From: Lutraria lutraria
Lineage: Eukaryota > Mollusca > Bivalvia > Venerida > Mactridae
NCBI GenBank assembly: GCA_964023205.1
Contig: OZ026845.1
Location: forward strand, 1,746,001 to 1,810,000
Length of the DNA stretch: 64,000 nucleotides
Direction of reading: 5' to 3'
Part shown: positions 1 through 13,700 of the stretch, piece after piece
Layout: each line of letters starts with the position of its first letter
How positions within the stretch are numbered: position 1 is the stretch's first letter
Translations under genes and position numbers: made by a program
Notes under the pieces: generated by a model
Database searches by the model: none
What the model was told of the DNA's origin: nothing
Seen by the model: only the letters and a program-made list of their open reading frames with translations

Positions 1-620
1 ATTGAAGAAAATCGAGTTTATGAGCCATCTGACGTAATAAGTTCGTTCATATATTGTCTTCTATGTAGGTAAATTCGTATTTTAATCACTTGTTTTGTTT
101 CAACATGATAAATACCGCCTTAAATTGTTATTTAAATTTGTTTGTAGCAAGTTACAGCATGCAAACTTTGAGAAGTTGGGATGCAGTGATTTTTGTGTAT
201 TTCTTAATTAATGTTATTATACTGTTAGGTCATGACCTGTAGCAGCAGAACTTTTCTCTTAGAAGGTATAGATACTGGGTGTATGAGCAGTTCTCCTGAA
301 TTGTCCAAGTTAAGCTATTTATGACATTTTCATGTATTATAGGATTTGCTGAGCATATCTATGTATCAAACATACTTCAGTTTGTAATTTTAGTACTACT
401 TCCACATCTGGGACAATTTTTTATGACATTTGGAACTTCAGGAGGCTTTGCACTCTGTAATTAATGAATTTAATAAAATATGGTACCATATCTGCATACA
501 TGTATTTTCAGTGGCAAAAGGTCAATCAGAAACAGAATAGACAATATTATGTTATAAACTTGCATATCAGTGTAATGTTACATCAGAAAAACTGAAAAAG
601 ATAACCGACTGATCATGATT
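1..620. other. AT-rich non-coding sequence
   Basis: No open frame of useful length, RNA gene or recognisable repeat was seen here. It may be intergenic, or an upstream intron of the gene whose first recognised exon starts at 7673. Confidence 0.5.
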
Positions 621-624
621 TTGG

Positions 625-1400
625 ATGAAACACTGCGAAAATTCCCAAGGGTATGGGTCATATTCCCAAAAATACAAAAAAAACCTGCGTTGCAGAAACA
701 ATTTAATATGGACAGACATCATTGATCACCATAAAGATTTACAATAAATCGCATTCCAGGAATTTTTAGGGCTAATTAAATTATATAGCCAGTATTGGGT
801 CATAATACAATTGAAAATAGTACATTTTTCCCCAATTCACAGACAAAAAGTCCCCATTGAAACTAAAAAAAACAACAACAAAAAACTAAAATCTCTGAAA
901 ACAAGAGATCTTTCCTGTAATAGACATGTAAATCATTGAAAGTTCCCATTATGGACAGTGATTTTGTATGTACATTTAGATACTGCAATATTGGAGTCAC
1001 ACATATTTTCCCAATTTTTAACAAAAAACAGTTTTTTTTTCGGTATTTTGGGAATATGACCCATATGGGAATTTAGCGGTGTTTTAATCAAAATTGGGAA
1101 AAATGTATTACTACAATTTTTGCAATGTTCAACTTATTCTACTTATTCTCTCATAGAACAGTAGCAGAATAAGGTATTTACTACTAATAGTGATGTTAAT
1201 GAACTTATAAAATTAATAATTTTTTTTTTGTGATTGGGAATTTTTGTCTGTGAATTGGGAAAAAAGATTTTCAATTGGGAATATGACCAAATTTCAGCTA
1301 TGAAATCACCCCCAAAAAGTCACTGAAAACACTGCAGAAATTCCAAGTCCCAATTGTATCGGTCATGTTCCCAGAATACTGAAAAAAACTCTGCATTCAC
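625..1400. repeat. Compound repeat built from GGGAATATGACC-type motifs
   Basis: The block near 636-690 (a motif like ATGGGTCATATTCCCAAAA) recurs inverted at 1040-1100 (TTTTGGGAATATGACCCAT) and in direct orientation at 1325-1390 (CGGTCATGTTCCCAGAATAC). A second pair, AATTCACAGACAAAAA near 835 and TTTTTGTCTGTGAATT near 1245, is also inverted. This looks like a decayed fold-back element; its superfamily is unknown. Confidence 0.5.
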
Positions 1401-1751
1401 ATCCTGAGGAGGAGGGGTGACTTTTGAACTGTTACCTAACTGTTACCTAATGCATTATATAAATATTTTTTATATTCTTCCTCTGAGAAATCTTAGAAAT
1501 GCATGATTTGGATTTGACATTTTCAATGAAATCACCAAATTGTTGTTAGTTTACATCAGAATGATATAAATCACATACTATTAAACGCTTGCATAGCCAA
1601 AAGAGTTAGACACTGTTGTACTATAATCCGAACTGCAATTGGTGCATTCCGCCTTGACCGTAATGTACTGATTGTTACCGAACTTTCATGACGGAAACAA
1701 TCGACATCAAAAATTAATTAAATTTATTTTTTGTAAAACAGCAAAAAATAA

Positions 1752-2146
1752 CGAATTAAAGTCCCATAAGCTTTTTGCTATAAAAAATATATGCAAAAAA
1801 CAAACAACTGCTGATATTATCCCAAGATAATAATTACCGACAAAACGAGCCCTTTTTCTTCCAAAAACACTAATTTCGCTGTGAATTTTGCTTTTGTAAA
1901 CTTGAATTATATAGAGCGCGTGACGTCACTTTATGCCGTGTGCATAATATGACTGCGGGAAAACACAGCTGTTCTATAAATAGAATTTTTTTCAATGATA
2001 TTGAAAAAAATACAATAATGGTTTCGGAAACATTTTTGCTTGCTATAAAGTTTGCACGGGAGGAAAACGCGCTCGGATTCCTCTGTTATGGGACAAATAG
2101 AAACTATTACGACCGATAAATTTATATGCTTATGGGACTTTAACAT
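1752..2146. mobile_element. Small inverted-repeat element (MITE-like) with a CRE-like palindrome
   Basis: Left arm ATTAAAGTCCCATAAGC (about 1755-1771) is matched by right arm GCTTATGGGACTTTAA (about 2128-2143). The ~390 bp interior has no convincing coding potential. A TGACGTCA palindrome, the CRE consensus, sits at about 1921-1928. Confidence 0.5.
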
Positions 2147-3048
2147 TTATAATTAATAATGTGTCGTGTAATAAACATAACTTTTTCTTAAAAAACGCAA
2201 CAGAATTTTATTCATCTACATGTAATCAAAATTTGTATGTTTCTGGTTATTGGATATATATGCATTGTTACAATATATGATTTGATAAATGACAAATTTA
2301 ATTGATAAATTACTAGATTTACTTAAATAATAATGCACCAGATTACAAAACTCCTCCTTTGTTTTTTTTTCAAATGGTATTTTGATATTTTAAGCTTGCT
2401 AGATTTAAGTTTCATGTTTTTATTTTCGATGTAGGTGTTTGTTACAGATTGTGGTTATCGTTTTAACATTTTAGCGTTGATCGCAAGAAGCAAACAACTA
2501 GTGATAAGGTTTAAACATATAAATTAATGTCCCTTTTCCAGTTCTGAGGTGTATAGTTTGTACAATTAGTGTTCAAGTACAGACACTGAATATTTATTTT
2601 GTAATTTGTGTACCATTAATTATAGAGTTTAAAGAGCGCTTGACAGAGTGTTAAGATCTTAAAATCTTGACAATTGTATTCAAGTGGAATAAAATTGCTT
2701 TCGAATGTGTAATAGTTTTTGGTCGTTTGGCAAAGGTGAAGTAGGCACACATACACATTATCTACTAACCAAAGAGGGTCTTACTGATAAAATAATGACA
2801 ACAAACACCACATTTTTGCAAACAAGTGATTGTTCAAATATCACAATTGCATCTAAGAGTAAGAATGAAGTTTTTTTAGAAAAAAATAGCATTTGTTTCA
2901 ATTTGGAAGAAAAGTATGGAACATCAATGTAACAATTAAGGTAATGAAATAATTGATTATTCTGTACACACAAAATGAGATTAATGACAATTAAATATAT
3001 AATCATGGTATACATTTTGTATTCTAAAGATTACAAAGTATGTACATG
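2147..3048. other. AT-rich non-coding sequence
   Basis: Only short open frames occur (for example 2705-2932 on + and an overlapping one on -). They show no domain, splice context or family resemblance, so none is called. Confidence 0.4.
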
Positions 3049-3241
3049 TACAGTGCAACCTCAGAAAAGCAACACTTTGTTACTTTGTGAGTAGGCTAGC
3101 AAAATTATGTTGTTGTAATGTTGAGAGGTTGTTTCTCTAGAGAGGTTAAATTAATAGTTAAAGCATGCAGTGGGAAAATCATGCTGTGTTGCATGGAGGT
3201 TGTTGTTGTAGTGAGAGCTGCTCTGTAGAGGTTGTACTGTA
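3049..3241. mobile_element. TA-flanked inverted-repeat element, CAGTGCAACCTC family, copy 1
   Basis: Begins TACAGTGCAACCTC and ends GAGGTTGTACTGTA, about 193 bp. The interior keeps the blocks GCAAAATTATG and CTCTAGAGAGGTTAAATTA that recur at 23215-23805 and, on the opposite strand, 28532-28710. CAGT termini with flanking TA are typical of Tc1/mariner-derived MITEs. Confidence 0.65.
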
Positions 3242-5594
3242 GTTTACTTCATTTTGATTTATCCATTGAAAATAAGGACTGTGTAATATTCAGTATTTCA
3301 GTCCACATGTATAATTATACAGAAAATTGTCTTATAACCATCAACTTGTTTCTTAAAACTTTAAATAGTATCAAATTTTTTTATTGACCAATAAAGATTT
3401 TATGGCATTTGAATACAATTCGAAAAACTAGCACAATTTATAATGGACCAATAACAAAGCAGTATATTATCTGTCTAGTCCCCAACCTAAGTGTTATTAC
3501 CTTGAGCTCTTTGACTATCTTGACAAGGCTAGAAAAATGTTATGTTGTGGTTACTTGGCAAAAGAATAGGGCAGTTAAGTAGTAAAACTTTCCTTTTTTC
3601 TAAACATACCTTTTGTTCATTGGAGGTACAAATCGCTAGCAAATACTTTAATAATTCGGATTTTGCCATAGAAATTTAGGGTCAGTTATGATTATCAACA
3701 ATAGGGTCTGCTAGGAAACCAGAAATGCAACTATTTTTCTGGTCTTAGTGAGTTTAAACCACTAAGTTATTGAAATTTATTTACTTAATTTACAGTATCA
3801 TATTTTTGTGTGTTTAATAATTTATAACCACTTATGTATTCTACTGTGCCATAAGTTTGTTTGCTAAAAGTGATCTTTTATAATGTGTACACTAATTTTT
3901 GATATCAGACACCATAAATCTTGTTGATAACATTTTGGAGACATTTTTGCACATGAACAGCTTTGTCATGCTGGGCATAATTTTAAAACTTGGCACATTT
4001 CATAACTTCTTACTTGAAGAGCGAACACTTAGTACAAGTTAAAATCAGTTTTATTACCATTAAACTTTTCCATATCTCTATTTCTTAAATTCTATCTGTT
4101 TTTGTGTAGATTAGTAATCTGTAGAATTTCTACAACTATCAATACAGTTTGGTCACTTAAGGAAGTAATTAGGAAAAACTGCTTTCTGCAAGCATCCCTA
4201 AAAAATATAGGATCTGTGAGTTGGCAGAACTGTTTTCAAATATACTTTTTTTGGTTTTGAGATTTTATGTTAAAATGAATATAATCAAGTGAATCAATCA
4301 AATCTTCATTATCCGATACCCACAGTCGCATATATGTGGCAGAGCAGAGTCAGTGAATGTGGGTATCCAATGATGAAAAATCTTGGCTTGCCCAGAAAAA
4401 TATGGTGAGTCAGTCAGGTTAGCTGAAACCGTGAATTTTGGTTGCAATATCTAGTGGTCACTCGTTGAAATGTTCGATTGTCACTCAAAGCAATATTTGT
4501 CAGTAGTGTATGAAGCTACTCACTGCAGTACTGAGTATCAATTTTTAGCAGTGGTCACTTGTAGCAATGGTCAGTGGTCACTTAATCAGTACAGTATTAC
4601 CTCATTTAATGTTACTGTGTTCTATTACATACTGGACTGGTGATTTGATTGTTTTCTCACACTGTATTATTAGCTATCAATCTTATCTTATTCTGTGATG
4701 TATGTCTCCCATGTATGCTGTATCTAGGCTTCTAGTCCTTTGGTCAAATCAAAGACCTATGCATGCATAGATAAGAAACTCCTGTAAGCGCCTGTAGAAA
4801 ATGCTATTTTTGCACGCAGCAGATCTTTAAATTTTGCAAACTACTTAAAATTTGTGCAAATCTCATTAATGAATTTTCAACCATGTCATTAAGTACTCAT
4901 TTTTCTGATGCAAGAAAATATTTTCAATATGATTTGTTAAGAAATTTCTTTGAAATTATTACTTAAATTCAACCAGTATAGCAGAAAAATGACAAAATGT
5001 ACGATATAAGGTTCATGCAGGGGCCTTTGTATTTTGCATAAAACTTTTTCTTTTGTGCTCCGATTTTTATCAACTTGGTATCATTTTGTAGGGAATGGTT
5101 TGCTCTATTGGAAGATATAATTTACTTTAATATGTCTTCAATAGAAAATGAGCAATAAGCAAACGTGATTTTGCGAGATTTTGTCAATCTGCCGCGTGAC
5201 TTTGCGAGATTTAGACTAGTTGCTTATCTATGTATGTATAGGTCTTTGGTCAAATACAACACTTTTCTGATAGCCTTTGATAACTAAGTAATCATTTCAA
5301 AAGACGTAGAATGTCAACAACTTTTAACAGGTCGCCATTTATGCTAATCAAACTTAAGAATGAGATCAAAACTCAAATTTGATTTCATGTTTCTAGCTTT
5401 TTCAAATTATTCATGCTCAAGTTAATGTTATTTTATATACTTTACATAAGTCTATTCCTGTATTACTGAAAATAAGTTGTTCATAAATTGATGTTAATTA
5501 TACTGCTAGCTATTTTTGACATTCCAATAAACCATAATTACATAAGACAAGTCAAGGTTTCTTTAGGATTGTTGTTGCTGCTGTTGTTGTTTTA
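3242..5594. other. AT-rich non-coding sequence
   Basis: No gene was recognised. There is a loosely repeated CAGTGGTCACTTG-like stretch at about 4450-4600, and a possible degenerate relative of the 8806-8910 element near 3430-3485. Confidence 0.4.
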
Positions 5595-5769
5595 GTTATT
5601 GTGATCACTGCGTTATCTGCATCTTCATCATCTGCGCAAAAACTTTAACGTAGCTCATAACTCAGAAACTTATAAGAGGTAGCAATATGAAACTTAATTC
5701 ATGGGTGGATAGATCTCACTGAGGCAGTGAACATACCAGCGTTATCACCGCTCACAGCACTGTTGTTTA
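5595..5769 (+). repeat. Interspersed repeat, AGCTCGACTG family, copy 1
   Basis: Contains the family blocks TATTGTGATCACTG, TAACTCAGAAACT, GTAGCAATATGAAACTT and GATCTCACTGAGGCAGTGAAC. Other copies lie at 14524-14709, 46897-47089, 50098-50250 and 60829-60989, all in the same orientation. About 170-195 bp; probably a SINE or non-autonomous element. Confidence 0.6.
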
Positions 5770-6516
5770 TGATGCTGTTGTTGTCTACAAAATTGTTTTT
5801 GCAATTATGGTGAACTAAGAATTGATTTACAATATCAGACGTTTAAATAACTCCTCGGTGCCCAGAAACACTGATCAATGACACTAGAATCTTCGTCGTA
5901 CTTGGATAAAGATATTCACTTTGATGGTCTTACCATTTAGATTATCACAAGATTAAAATCTGCTGATAAATTTCATCTCACTGTTTAATTTATTTGAAAT
6001 CTATCTCAGTGATAAATTTGTTCGCATGTAATTGTTAGTTTTGGAATTTAGAGATAATCATAGACTTTGTTTGATCTGACATACATAGGTCTTAAATTGT
6101 CATTTAGTGTCTCTTAGTTACCACAGTGTATACCTGTTGAATATGAAATTTATTTGACTGCTGTACATTTTTCTGTCATGAGTTGCGTTGATTTCAACGC
6201 TTATATTCCACAGCATTTAGTCGTAAATTGTACTTGGGTGATAACCCTCTTGTTTGAAGCCAGGGCATGTGAATTGAAATTAGGTTCAATTGGAATCATT
6301 GAAATTCCTCTCATAGTGAAAATTAGATAACATTAGGATGTATATTACTTGTATATGGGTAAATTCAGCTAAGTAACTTTAATTTTGAAGATCGGTTTGA
6401 TTTTACCTTGCAAATTATGCTTATTTAGATAGTGTCACATACCATAAATGTTTCCATGCTAATTTTATTCAAACTAAATATATTATATAAAAGGTGATAT
6501 CATGCCTTGATGGTTT

Positions 6517-6640
6517 TTTATGCCCCGTATCGATAGATCAGGGGCATATTGTTTTCTGTCTGTTTGTACTAAACTTTAACCTTGCCTATAAAATCAAAAC
6601 GTTAGGTTCCAAATACATCTACTGGTAATCAAAATTTCTG
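6517..6640 (-). mobile_element. Fragment of the GGGGGCATA-ended repeat, reversed
   Basis: TTTATGCCCC...GATAGATC..GGGGCATA followed by a stretch matching, in reverse complement, the 3' end of the element at 59459-60107, including its TTGTACTAAACTTTAACCTT block. Truncated copy. Confidence 0.6.
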
Positions 6641-7242
6641 GTAATTTTGTATCCTACTGTCAGGTTTTGTCAGGTGTTTATTGTACATGTATATAATTAT
6701 TTCAAGTTACCAGTATTCATTTTTGAGCAGGCATGGTCTTATATTTCATTATTGTAAGGATATCATTGCCCCACACTTACAGAAACATGTTCAAACTTGT
6801 TTGAATCCATACATCATTTACAAACATAAACATTGCTAGTATTGAACATTTTCAGCTTTTTTAAGGATTTTATCCTGTTTAGTTAAGGATTAATTCGGCA
6901 AACTATTACGGTCATAGACCAGCCATTAAGTTCTCATTTCTGGGTTAACTGCGTAACTACTTTAACCCAATTGAAGCTAAGAAACATTTACGGTTATTTC
7001 GCATCAATTTCATGAAAATTGACTTTAGTATGAAAAATCAAACTGTTTTTGTCTTATCTTTGAAGGACAAAATAAATCATGATAAAATGTGCCTTTAATC
7101 TGAGTCCTATTTATGTTAGCATTAAAATCGTTGTATCTAAATTATCAAGATATTTACAACTTTGGTTATTATTGTCACATTGATTTTGTACAATGTTTGT
7201 GTAATTTTATGGATTACATTCTGACAGATGGTATGTTGGTAT

Positions 7243-7405
7243 TAATTATAATGGTCAGACTGAGATTTTCAAACTTTGGCTTGATGTATGTATGGTTATA
7301 AAACTGAAAACCAGTCCAGAATTTCAAAATTGATTTTTATTCTTACTTAATTTTATTTCATATAAAAACTATTTATTTATAATCATACATGTATATTTAA
7401 GATTT
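7243..7405 (+). repeat. Inverted repeat pair, left arm
   Basis: About 160 bp that recurs, reverse-complemented and highly similar, at 9065-9225; for example AACTTTGGCTTGATGTATG here and CATACATATATTAAGCCAAAGTT there. The two arms flank the first coding exon of the LAS2-like gene. Confidence 0.75.
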
Positions 7406-7445
7406 AAGGACTAATTTCAAGGGTATATAGTATTTTTTAGTTTTA

Positions 7446-7531
7446 GTCGATAACCCCTGAAAACCAGACCCCTTTATCCAGTTATCTGGGAATTCCGGAT
7501 TTAATGGTGTCTGCTTTTCAGGGGTTTTACT
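7446..7531. mobile_element. Miniature inverted-repeat element
   Basis: Left end AACCCCTGAAAACCAGA and right end TCTGCTTTTCAGGGGTTTT are imperfect inverted repeats around an ~85 bp body with a central AATTCCGGATTTAA. Non-coding. Confidence 0.5.
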
Positions 7532-7678
7532 GTACATATAAATGTGTGTCCCTTTTTTTCCATATTTAAATATGGGATTCCTGTATTATACCTAAATGAA
7601 AGATATGGTTTTAGATTTATCAAAATTTATTCTGTCCAGATTTATTTATATACAAATTTGTATCTTTTTCAGTTGAAA

Positions 7679-7696
7679 ATGGTATACACTGAATAA
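7679..7696 (+). promoter_or_regulatory. Short upstream ORF in the 5' UTR
   Basis: After the acceptor at 7671-7672, the leader first meets ATG GTA TAC ACT GAA TAA, a five-codon reading frame ending 25 nt before the main ATG at 7722. Whether it affects translation is not known. Confidence 0.4.
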
Positions 7697-7721
7697 TCAT
7701 CCATAAAGAAGTTATCAGACA

Positions 7722-10700
7722 ATGGCGTCTACTCGTACTGGCAACACTATTGGTGCTCCATCATCACAGTTCAAGATACAATGTAATACATCTTCTATTC
7801 TGATTGGAGATCGGGAGTTTTTGTCTGCCACAGATGCGCTGGAAGCATATTTGAGCCAGTATGATGGTTTTGGTGTGTTTTTGAACTCGACCGCATACAA
7901 ACGTACGACAAATGACTTGCTCAATCCAAAATCAGCGCTACATATGACCGCTGAGAGGTCCTTGGAGACTGGGGTTCGAGCCACAGATACTGAACTAAGA
8001 TTAGCTGATCAGAAAGATAGCATTAATGAATCTTTGTTAAACATGAAGAAATCTGTGACACTGAAAGCAGAAGGTAGGCTATTCTTCTTGATTTTAGCTT
8101 TACTTAATCTTGTAAATGCTGATGTTGCATTAAATAAATTACGTTGGTACTTTAAAGTTCAGTGCAGTTGCTAAATCTCTAATTCTATGGGTTTGTAAAT
8201 GCATAGATTTCCCATTATTGGCATGACTTATTACGTCAATTTGCTGGCATTAGGGGAAATAAACACATTGACTTGTATATATGTTTTATTAGTGGCTCAG
8301 CTTCATAACACAATATAAAATGTTGGATTAATGTTTGTGAAAAATTGGTTTTCATATTTAAATGCTTCTGTAATTGTCCATAACAGTTTTGTTGTGAAAT
8401 ATGCAAAACAGTTGATGACTGTTTATGATGTAAAACATCTTTTATTGCCAATATGTTGGTGATGAATTGTCTGAATAAGTTAACCTATGCTATGATTAGA
8501 GTTTTGATTCAGCTTCTTGGCGCTGGGAAACTTCACTATAATGATTTGTTGATATTTCTCTCATTACCGTCATTGTAAGAAAAAAATACAATAACAAGTT
8601 TGTTATCCTATAACTATTTAGCTAAGAAAAATTATTACCGCAAACAGAGACAAAGAGGTAAGTATTAGTTGATAATCTTCCCTACATGCATGTCAATTTT
8701 AACCAGAATTTTACCAATCTAACATGCAATGCATTTTCACACATGAGATTTTGAACTTTGGCTTTCATTTCAATGGGTTATTGAGTGTTATTAATATATA
8801 CCGATAGTTTGGAAACCAGTCTGAAAACAGAGGCATGTGATTGGTTAGCTATGTGCACAGTCTAGAATTTGACCAATGATAAGGCAGTATACATCAACTG
8901 GTTTACAATCTTAGTTTGTAACTCTTAGTTGTTTTAAATGTAAAATTATGATCTAGCTACTGTCAATGATGATTTAGCCATAGCTTTGAAGCCTATAGAT
9001 TAAGTTGAAATTGATCTCCAATCTCAAACACACACCTGTGTTTCAGATATATTCTGTATGTAATATCTTAAATCTTCAATATATGTATAATTATAAATAA
9101 ATAGTTCTTATATGAATTAAATTAAGTAAGAATAAAAGTCAATTTTGAAATTCTGGACTGGTTTTCAGTTTTATAACCATACATATATTAAGCCAAAGTT
9201 TGAAAATCTCAGTCTGACCCTTATAATAAATATTGTACTCATTTGCAAAGATACATTTATGAAAGTGTATTTTAATTGGTAAAGGTACTTGTATATAAAC
9301 AATTAGCAGTATGATACTGATGTACTGTGTGGTTGTTTTACGCTATTTTTGCACAAAACAGGTTAATAACAAATATTTGCACATACTAATTTAGTCCAAT
9401 CTAAAAACAAGCTTTCCCAGGGTGATGCGAAAGATTTATTCTTAAATTAACATTAACTCATTATATTCTAAATCATATTGACGGTGTCAACTTACTAGTA
9501 AGAGATAAGCTAGTTAAGTTGTACTTTATAGAATATTATTTTTAAACTTTGTTTGCTCACCCTGGGAAGAACCAAAATTCAAAATGGTGAAAAAACTTAT
9601 ATGTGTTACACTGAAGCTACATGGTTTCATTATGAGATTTGTCAGACAGTTTGTATCAATGTTCACTGTTAATGCTCACACAATGGTAGTTAATGTACAG
9701 AGTTCTCTTTAGAAGTACAGTTAAACCTGTTTTTGTTGCCACCTCCGAATGAAAGTCCCCCATTTTTTAAAACTCATTGATTACTGAGAGCCAATGACCT
9801 CAGAATAAAGGCCACCTGTCAATATAGACCAGACTTTGTCTTTCATAAGGGTGGTCTTTGTACACAGGTTTGACTTACATTAAAATAAAATTTAATTTCT
9901 TTTCGTGTTAAATTATGACTTAAGTATGTATAGCCTTCTAGATTAAACATTTGAAATATCTTGTTAAGGTTATAAGTACTACTATCATGTTTTTTATTAT
10001 TTTATTTACTGATTGTTAAGTTCATTTGGTAAGGCATGAAATAAAATGGTTTCCACTCACTGACTGGTCTGGGTTACGTTTTGTATCTTGCAGGTATTTC
10101 TATATTCAGAAATATATTTACAATTAATGCCGACTGTATATTTTTACCGGATGTTAGTGGAAATGTTTTTTTTTGTCTGATGTTGTGTTTCTTTTAGTAT
10201 TTTCTTGAATAAGTTGCATGTTTTTATATATACAGTCAAAACTGTGTTAGTTGCCACCTCCAAATTTCAGCCACCCTGTGAATAACAAAAGGTCATTCTT
10301 TGAAAAACAGTCATTGATTATTTAGAACAAACTGACATCCAAATAAAGGCCACCTGTCAATAAAGGGCACATTTTGTCTTTCCCAAGGGTGGCTTTTGTT
10401 CATAGGGTTGACTGTTCTTGTATTTTATTTAGTTTTATCATATTTATGTGTTAATGATCAGGTATTGTACTGTATTGTACAAGTAACTAGAAAAAATAAA
10501 ACTAGAGATAGTGAGGTTTTAAAATTTGTAGTTTCTGGAAATGAATCAATGCTTCTATTTATAAACTCACTCACACACATTATTTACTGGGGTTTTCTTC
10601 ATTGTATACTTGTAGCCTTTAAATGGTGCCTTCCTCTCTGAAAATTGCTTTTAAATCATGCAGTTTTCCCCAAAATTTCCAATTTACTCCTTGATATTTT

Positions 10701-13700
10701 ATACCCCAAATTAGTTTCAGATGAGAATCGTTGTATTTCATCCCCATATTTTGGACTAGGCTGCCGTTAACTAAACATAAAGAAAACCCCTGATTTCGTG
10801 TTTTGTCATTTATCTAATAACCATTCTATCTAATAATTAATTACTTATTTAAAATGAAGTTCTTATTTTTTAGGAAATAGAAATTAAGTTTTTAATTCAT
10901 TAATGCTTTATGTGTTTTAAGTTTTATCTGTGTTTTGTTATGTCACAATATGTCTTAATTACTTTGCATTGATTCATGTAAATGTTGTAAAACTATTTCA
11001 CAGTTCACATTGAACAGAATTGTATTTTATACATGATATCATCATAAAATTATGGAATTTATTTCAGTTGAAGACGCCTTGAACAAATCTCAAGACCTTA
11101 TACGACAGATCAATACGGATGAATTCCCTAGTAAGGCTAATGTTCCAAGTGAAGTTGGTAGCCTAGCAACAGATGTGTTGGTGTCAGTAGATCCTACTGC
11201 AGGATATAATGGTTCCGCTGGAGGTGACACAGGGAAGGACTCGACATGGAAAAGCAAGCATATATATGGTTATAAACGTCCAAGAAGCAGACGATCTAAA
11301 ACATTGAGTAGTTTACAGATTGCTCATGATATGATGGGACTTACAACTGAACAACCTAACCAAAGTTTTACAGCTCAACCTAATGGTAAAAAAGTCAACT
11401 TTCATACATATGGTCCTCATCTATTCACCACAGTAGTATATTGATCTCAATGCAGCTTAGTGACCACTGGGATTGAGTGGTTAGTATGGTCGCTGGCTAG
11501 TGGTCACTAGTCTCTGACCACTTTGAGTTCAAATCCCTCCTAGAACCAAATTTCACATGTGAGATAGCTGTCCAGCTAGCTTATAGAAGATTGATGGATC
11601 TACCTAGCACCTCCACTGGTAAAGCTGGAGAAGATGCCAAAAATAAGAGTTAAAAAGAAAGAATTCCTAGTTTCCTCACAGACCCTTAACTTTGCTTGAG
11701 AAAGCAAATATGTTTTCACTGATTTCATGCTAAATTTTAAATCTATAACAAGATACTTATCTAAGCAAATAAACAAGTGTATTGGTAAAATCTGCTAGAT
11801 TTCTACTCATTCTCTTATTTGTGAGTAAAACTTGAGAAAAAATGTTAGGAAATAACTGTTAGTACAAATCCTATATTAATGCATTTTTAACTGAGTCACG
11901 ATATAGGGACAGTATTTTGTATATTTACGATATAGGGACAGTATGTTGTATATTTACGATATAGGGACAGTATGTTGTATATTTCAGATCATGTCTCTCC
12001 ACATGTGACATTTCAAGATGATAATAAAGACATACTCAACTCATCGAGACAGGAACCAGGCAGATATGATGATGATGTTTCCATCCTGCTTGGCGAATCG
12101 CCAAATACATCTCGATTGTCAAGGTCACCATCAAAGAGTCTCAAAGAGCGTAGTCGATCTGTTTCCCCGTCTATTCTAAAACGGGAAAGGAAAATGTTTG
12201 AATCAGGGCTTAGAGACAAGCCTATACCTGATTATTATACTGACTTTAATTTACCCGCACCTAAAGCACCTAGCTGGATAGATACCATGAACACATCAGA
12301 TGTGTCCGATTCGGATTGGAAAAAACGAGATTTCACCGTTTCAAAACCCCCACCCAGTTGGGTCAATGATATTGACAATTCAGATATAACAAGTTTGGTA
12401 TCACCTTCAAAACCTAGTAAAAAATTAGAATTTCATGACTTGCTCCGCCCACTTCCTGTGATTAATACTCAGAACAATTCTCACAACAGTGATGCTAATG
12501 ATACTCTACCGCCTCCAGGACTCACGTATAAGGACTTAGTTGGCGATACTCCAAAGTTAAAATCTGCTAATACTCAACCAACAGAAAGGGCTAGCTCACC
12601 AACTCTTACAGAAAAGCTAGACCTCTTGAAATCCAAGACAACAGCCACCCTTCAACGTTACCATGACCGCATGAAAACTGATATTAATTTGAATTCTCCT
12701 GCAAAAGACAGCAGCGTTTATAATGGTAATAATGTGCCGAGGTGTTCCAGTTTAGACACAGAAGCATTAATTGCTGGTATTGCCCCACCAGGGAAGAGTG
12801 ACATTAGTGGAGCTTCTCCTATAACTCCTGGACTTACAGGTAAGCTTTTATTGTTAATTCTTTCACCAAGTAGATGGATGCAACCATAAAATTAACATAG
12901 TACCTGTTTCCAATTGAATGTCAGAAACACTGTATCGATAGATTTTATACAAAGTACCGGTAGCTTCAATTAAATCTGTTGTATATAAAACAGCAGAATG
13001 GATATAGGCATCTTGCTTGCATGTAATTTTCAAGGTCAAGAGTACTTACTATATGTTACTTGTAGCTTGTATAATATACTCAACGCAACAGGGTCGTAAC
13101 TAATATTGAAATAAGAACAAGTTACGACAGTGTTGCGCTGAGCCCTCGAATTATGTTTAACATGGATGTCAGGCATGTACTGGCAGTTTAAGTCACAGAC
13201 TGTGATGGATTCTTACTTTTATTTACCACAGGTGATCATGATAGTACTATTACAGGGGCTGGTAGTCCTGGAAAGTCAAGACGTCCCAGATCACCAGATA
13301 CTGATATCATACTGGATGGAGACAGACCTTGGGAGAAAACAGCTTCATAGTAAGTGCTTTCCTTATATCAATTAGATACTGGTCATAGTTCTAGATTAAA
13401 GGTTTTTAGTTCTTTTATTGATGAGAAATTTCAAGAACTTTTAGCGAAAATTGATGATTTATGTCCTGCCATGGACTTGCTATATCCATGATTCAGTACA
13501 TAAATATTAAGTATAGAATACTTTGTATGCTATTTATATGAAGGATTACTGTAAGATTTTCTTTTTAGTATTAATTTCATACTAAAATCTGCTATTACTA
13601 ATGACATTACGCTCAATCACAATACTTAATTATTTTTTTCATCACACATTAATGTTTTGAAAACCACCAGATTAAAGAATTAGCTATTTTTGATGTCACA

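Noticed and set aside
2705..2932. 75-codon open frame on +
   Set aside because: No homology recognised, overlapping open frame on the other strand, no splice or promoter context.
11972..11987. ATG at 11972 as start of a separate 305-residue protein
   Set aside because: It lies in the tandem repeat; the acceptor at 11986-11987 and matching phase show this is an internal exon of the LAS2-like gene.
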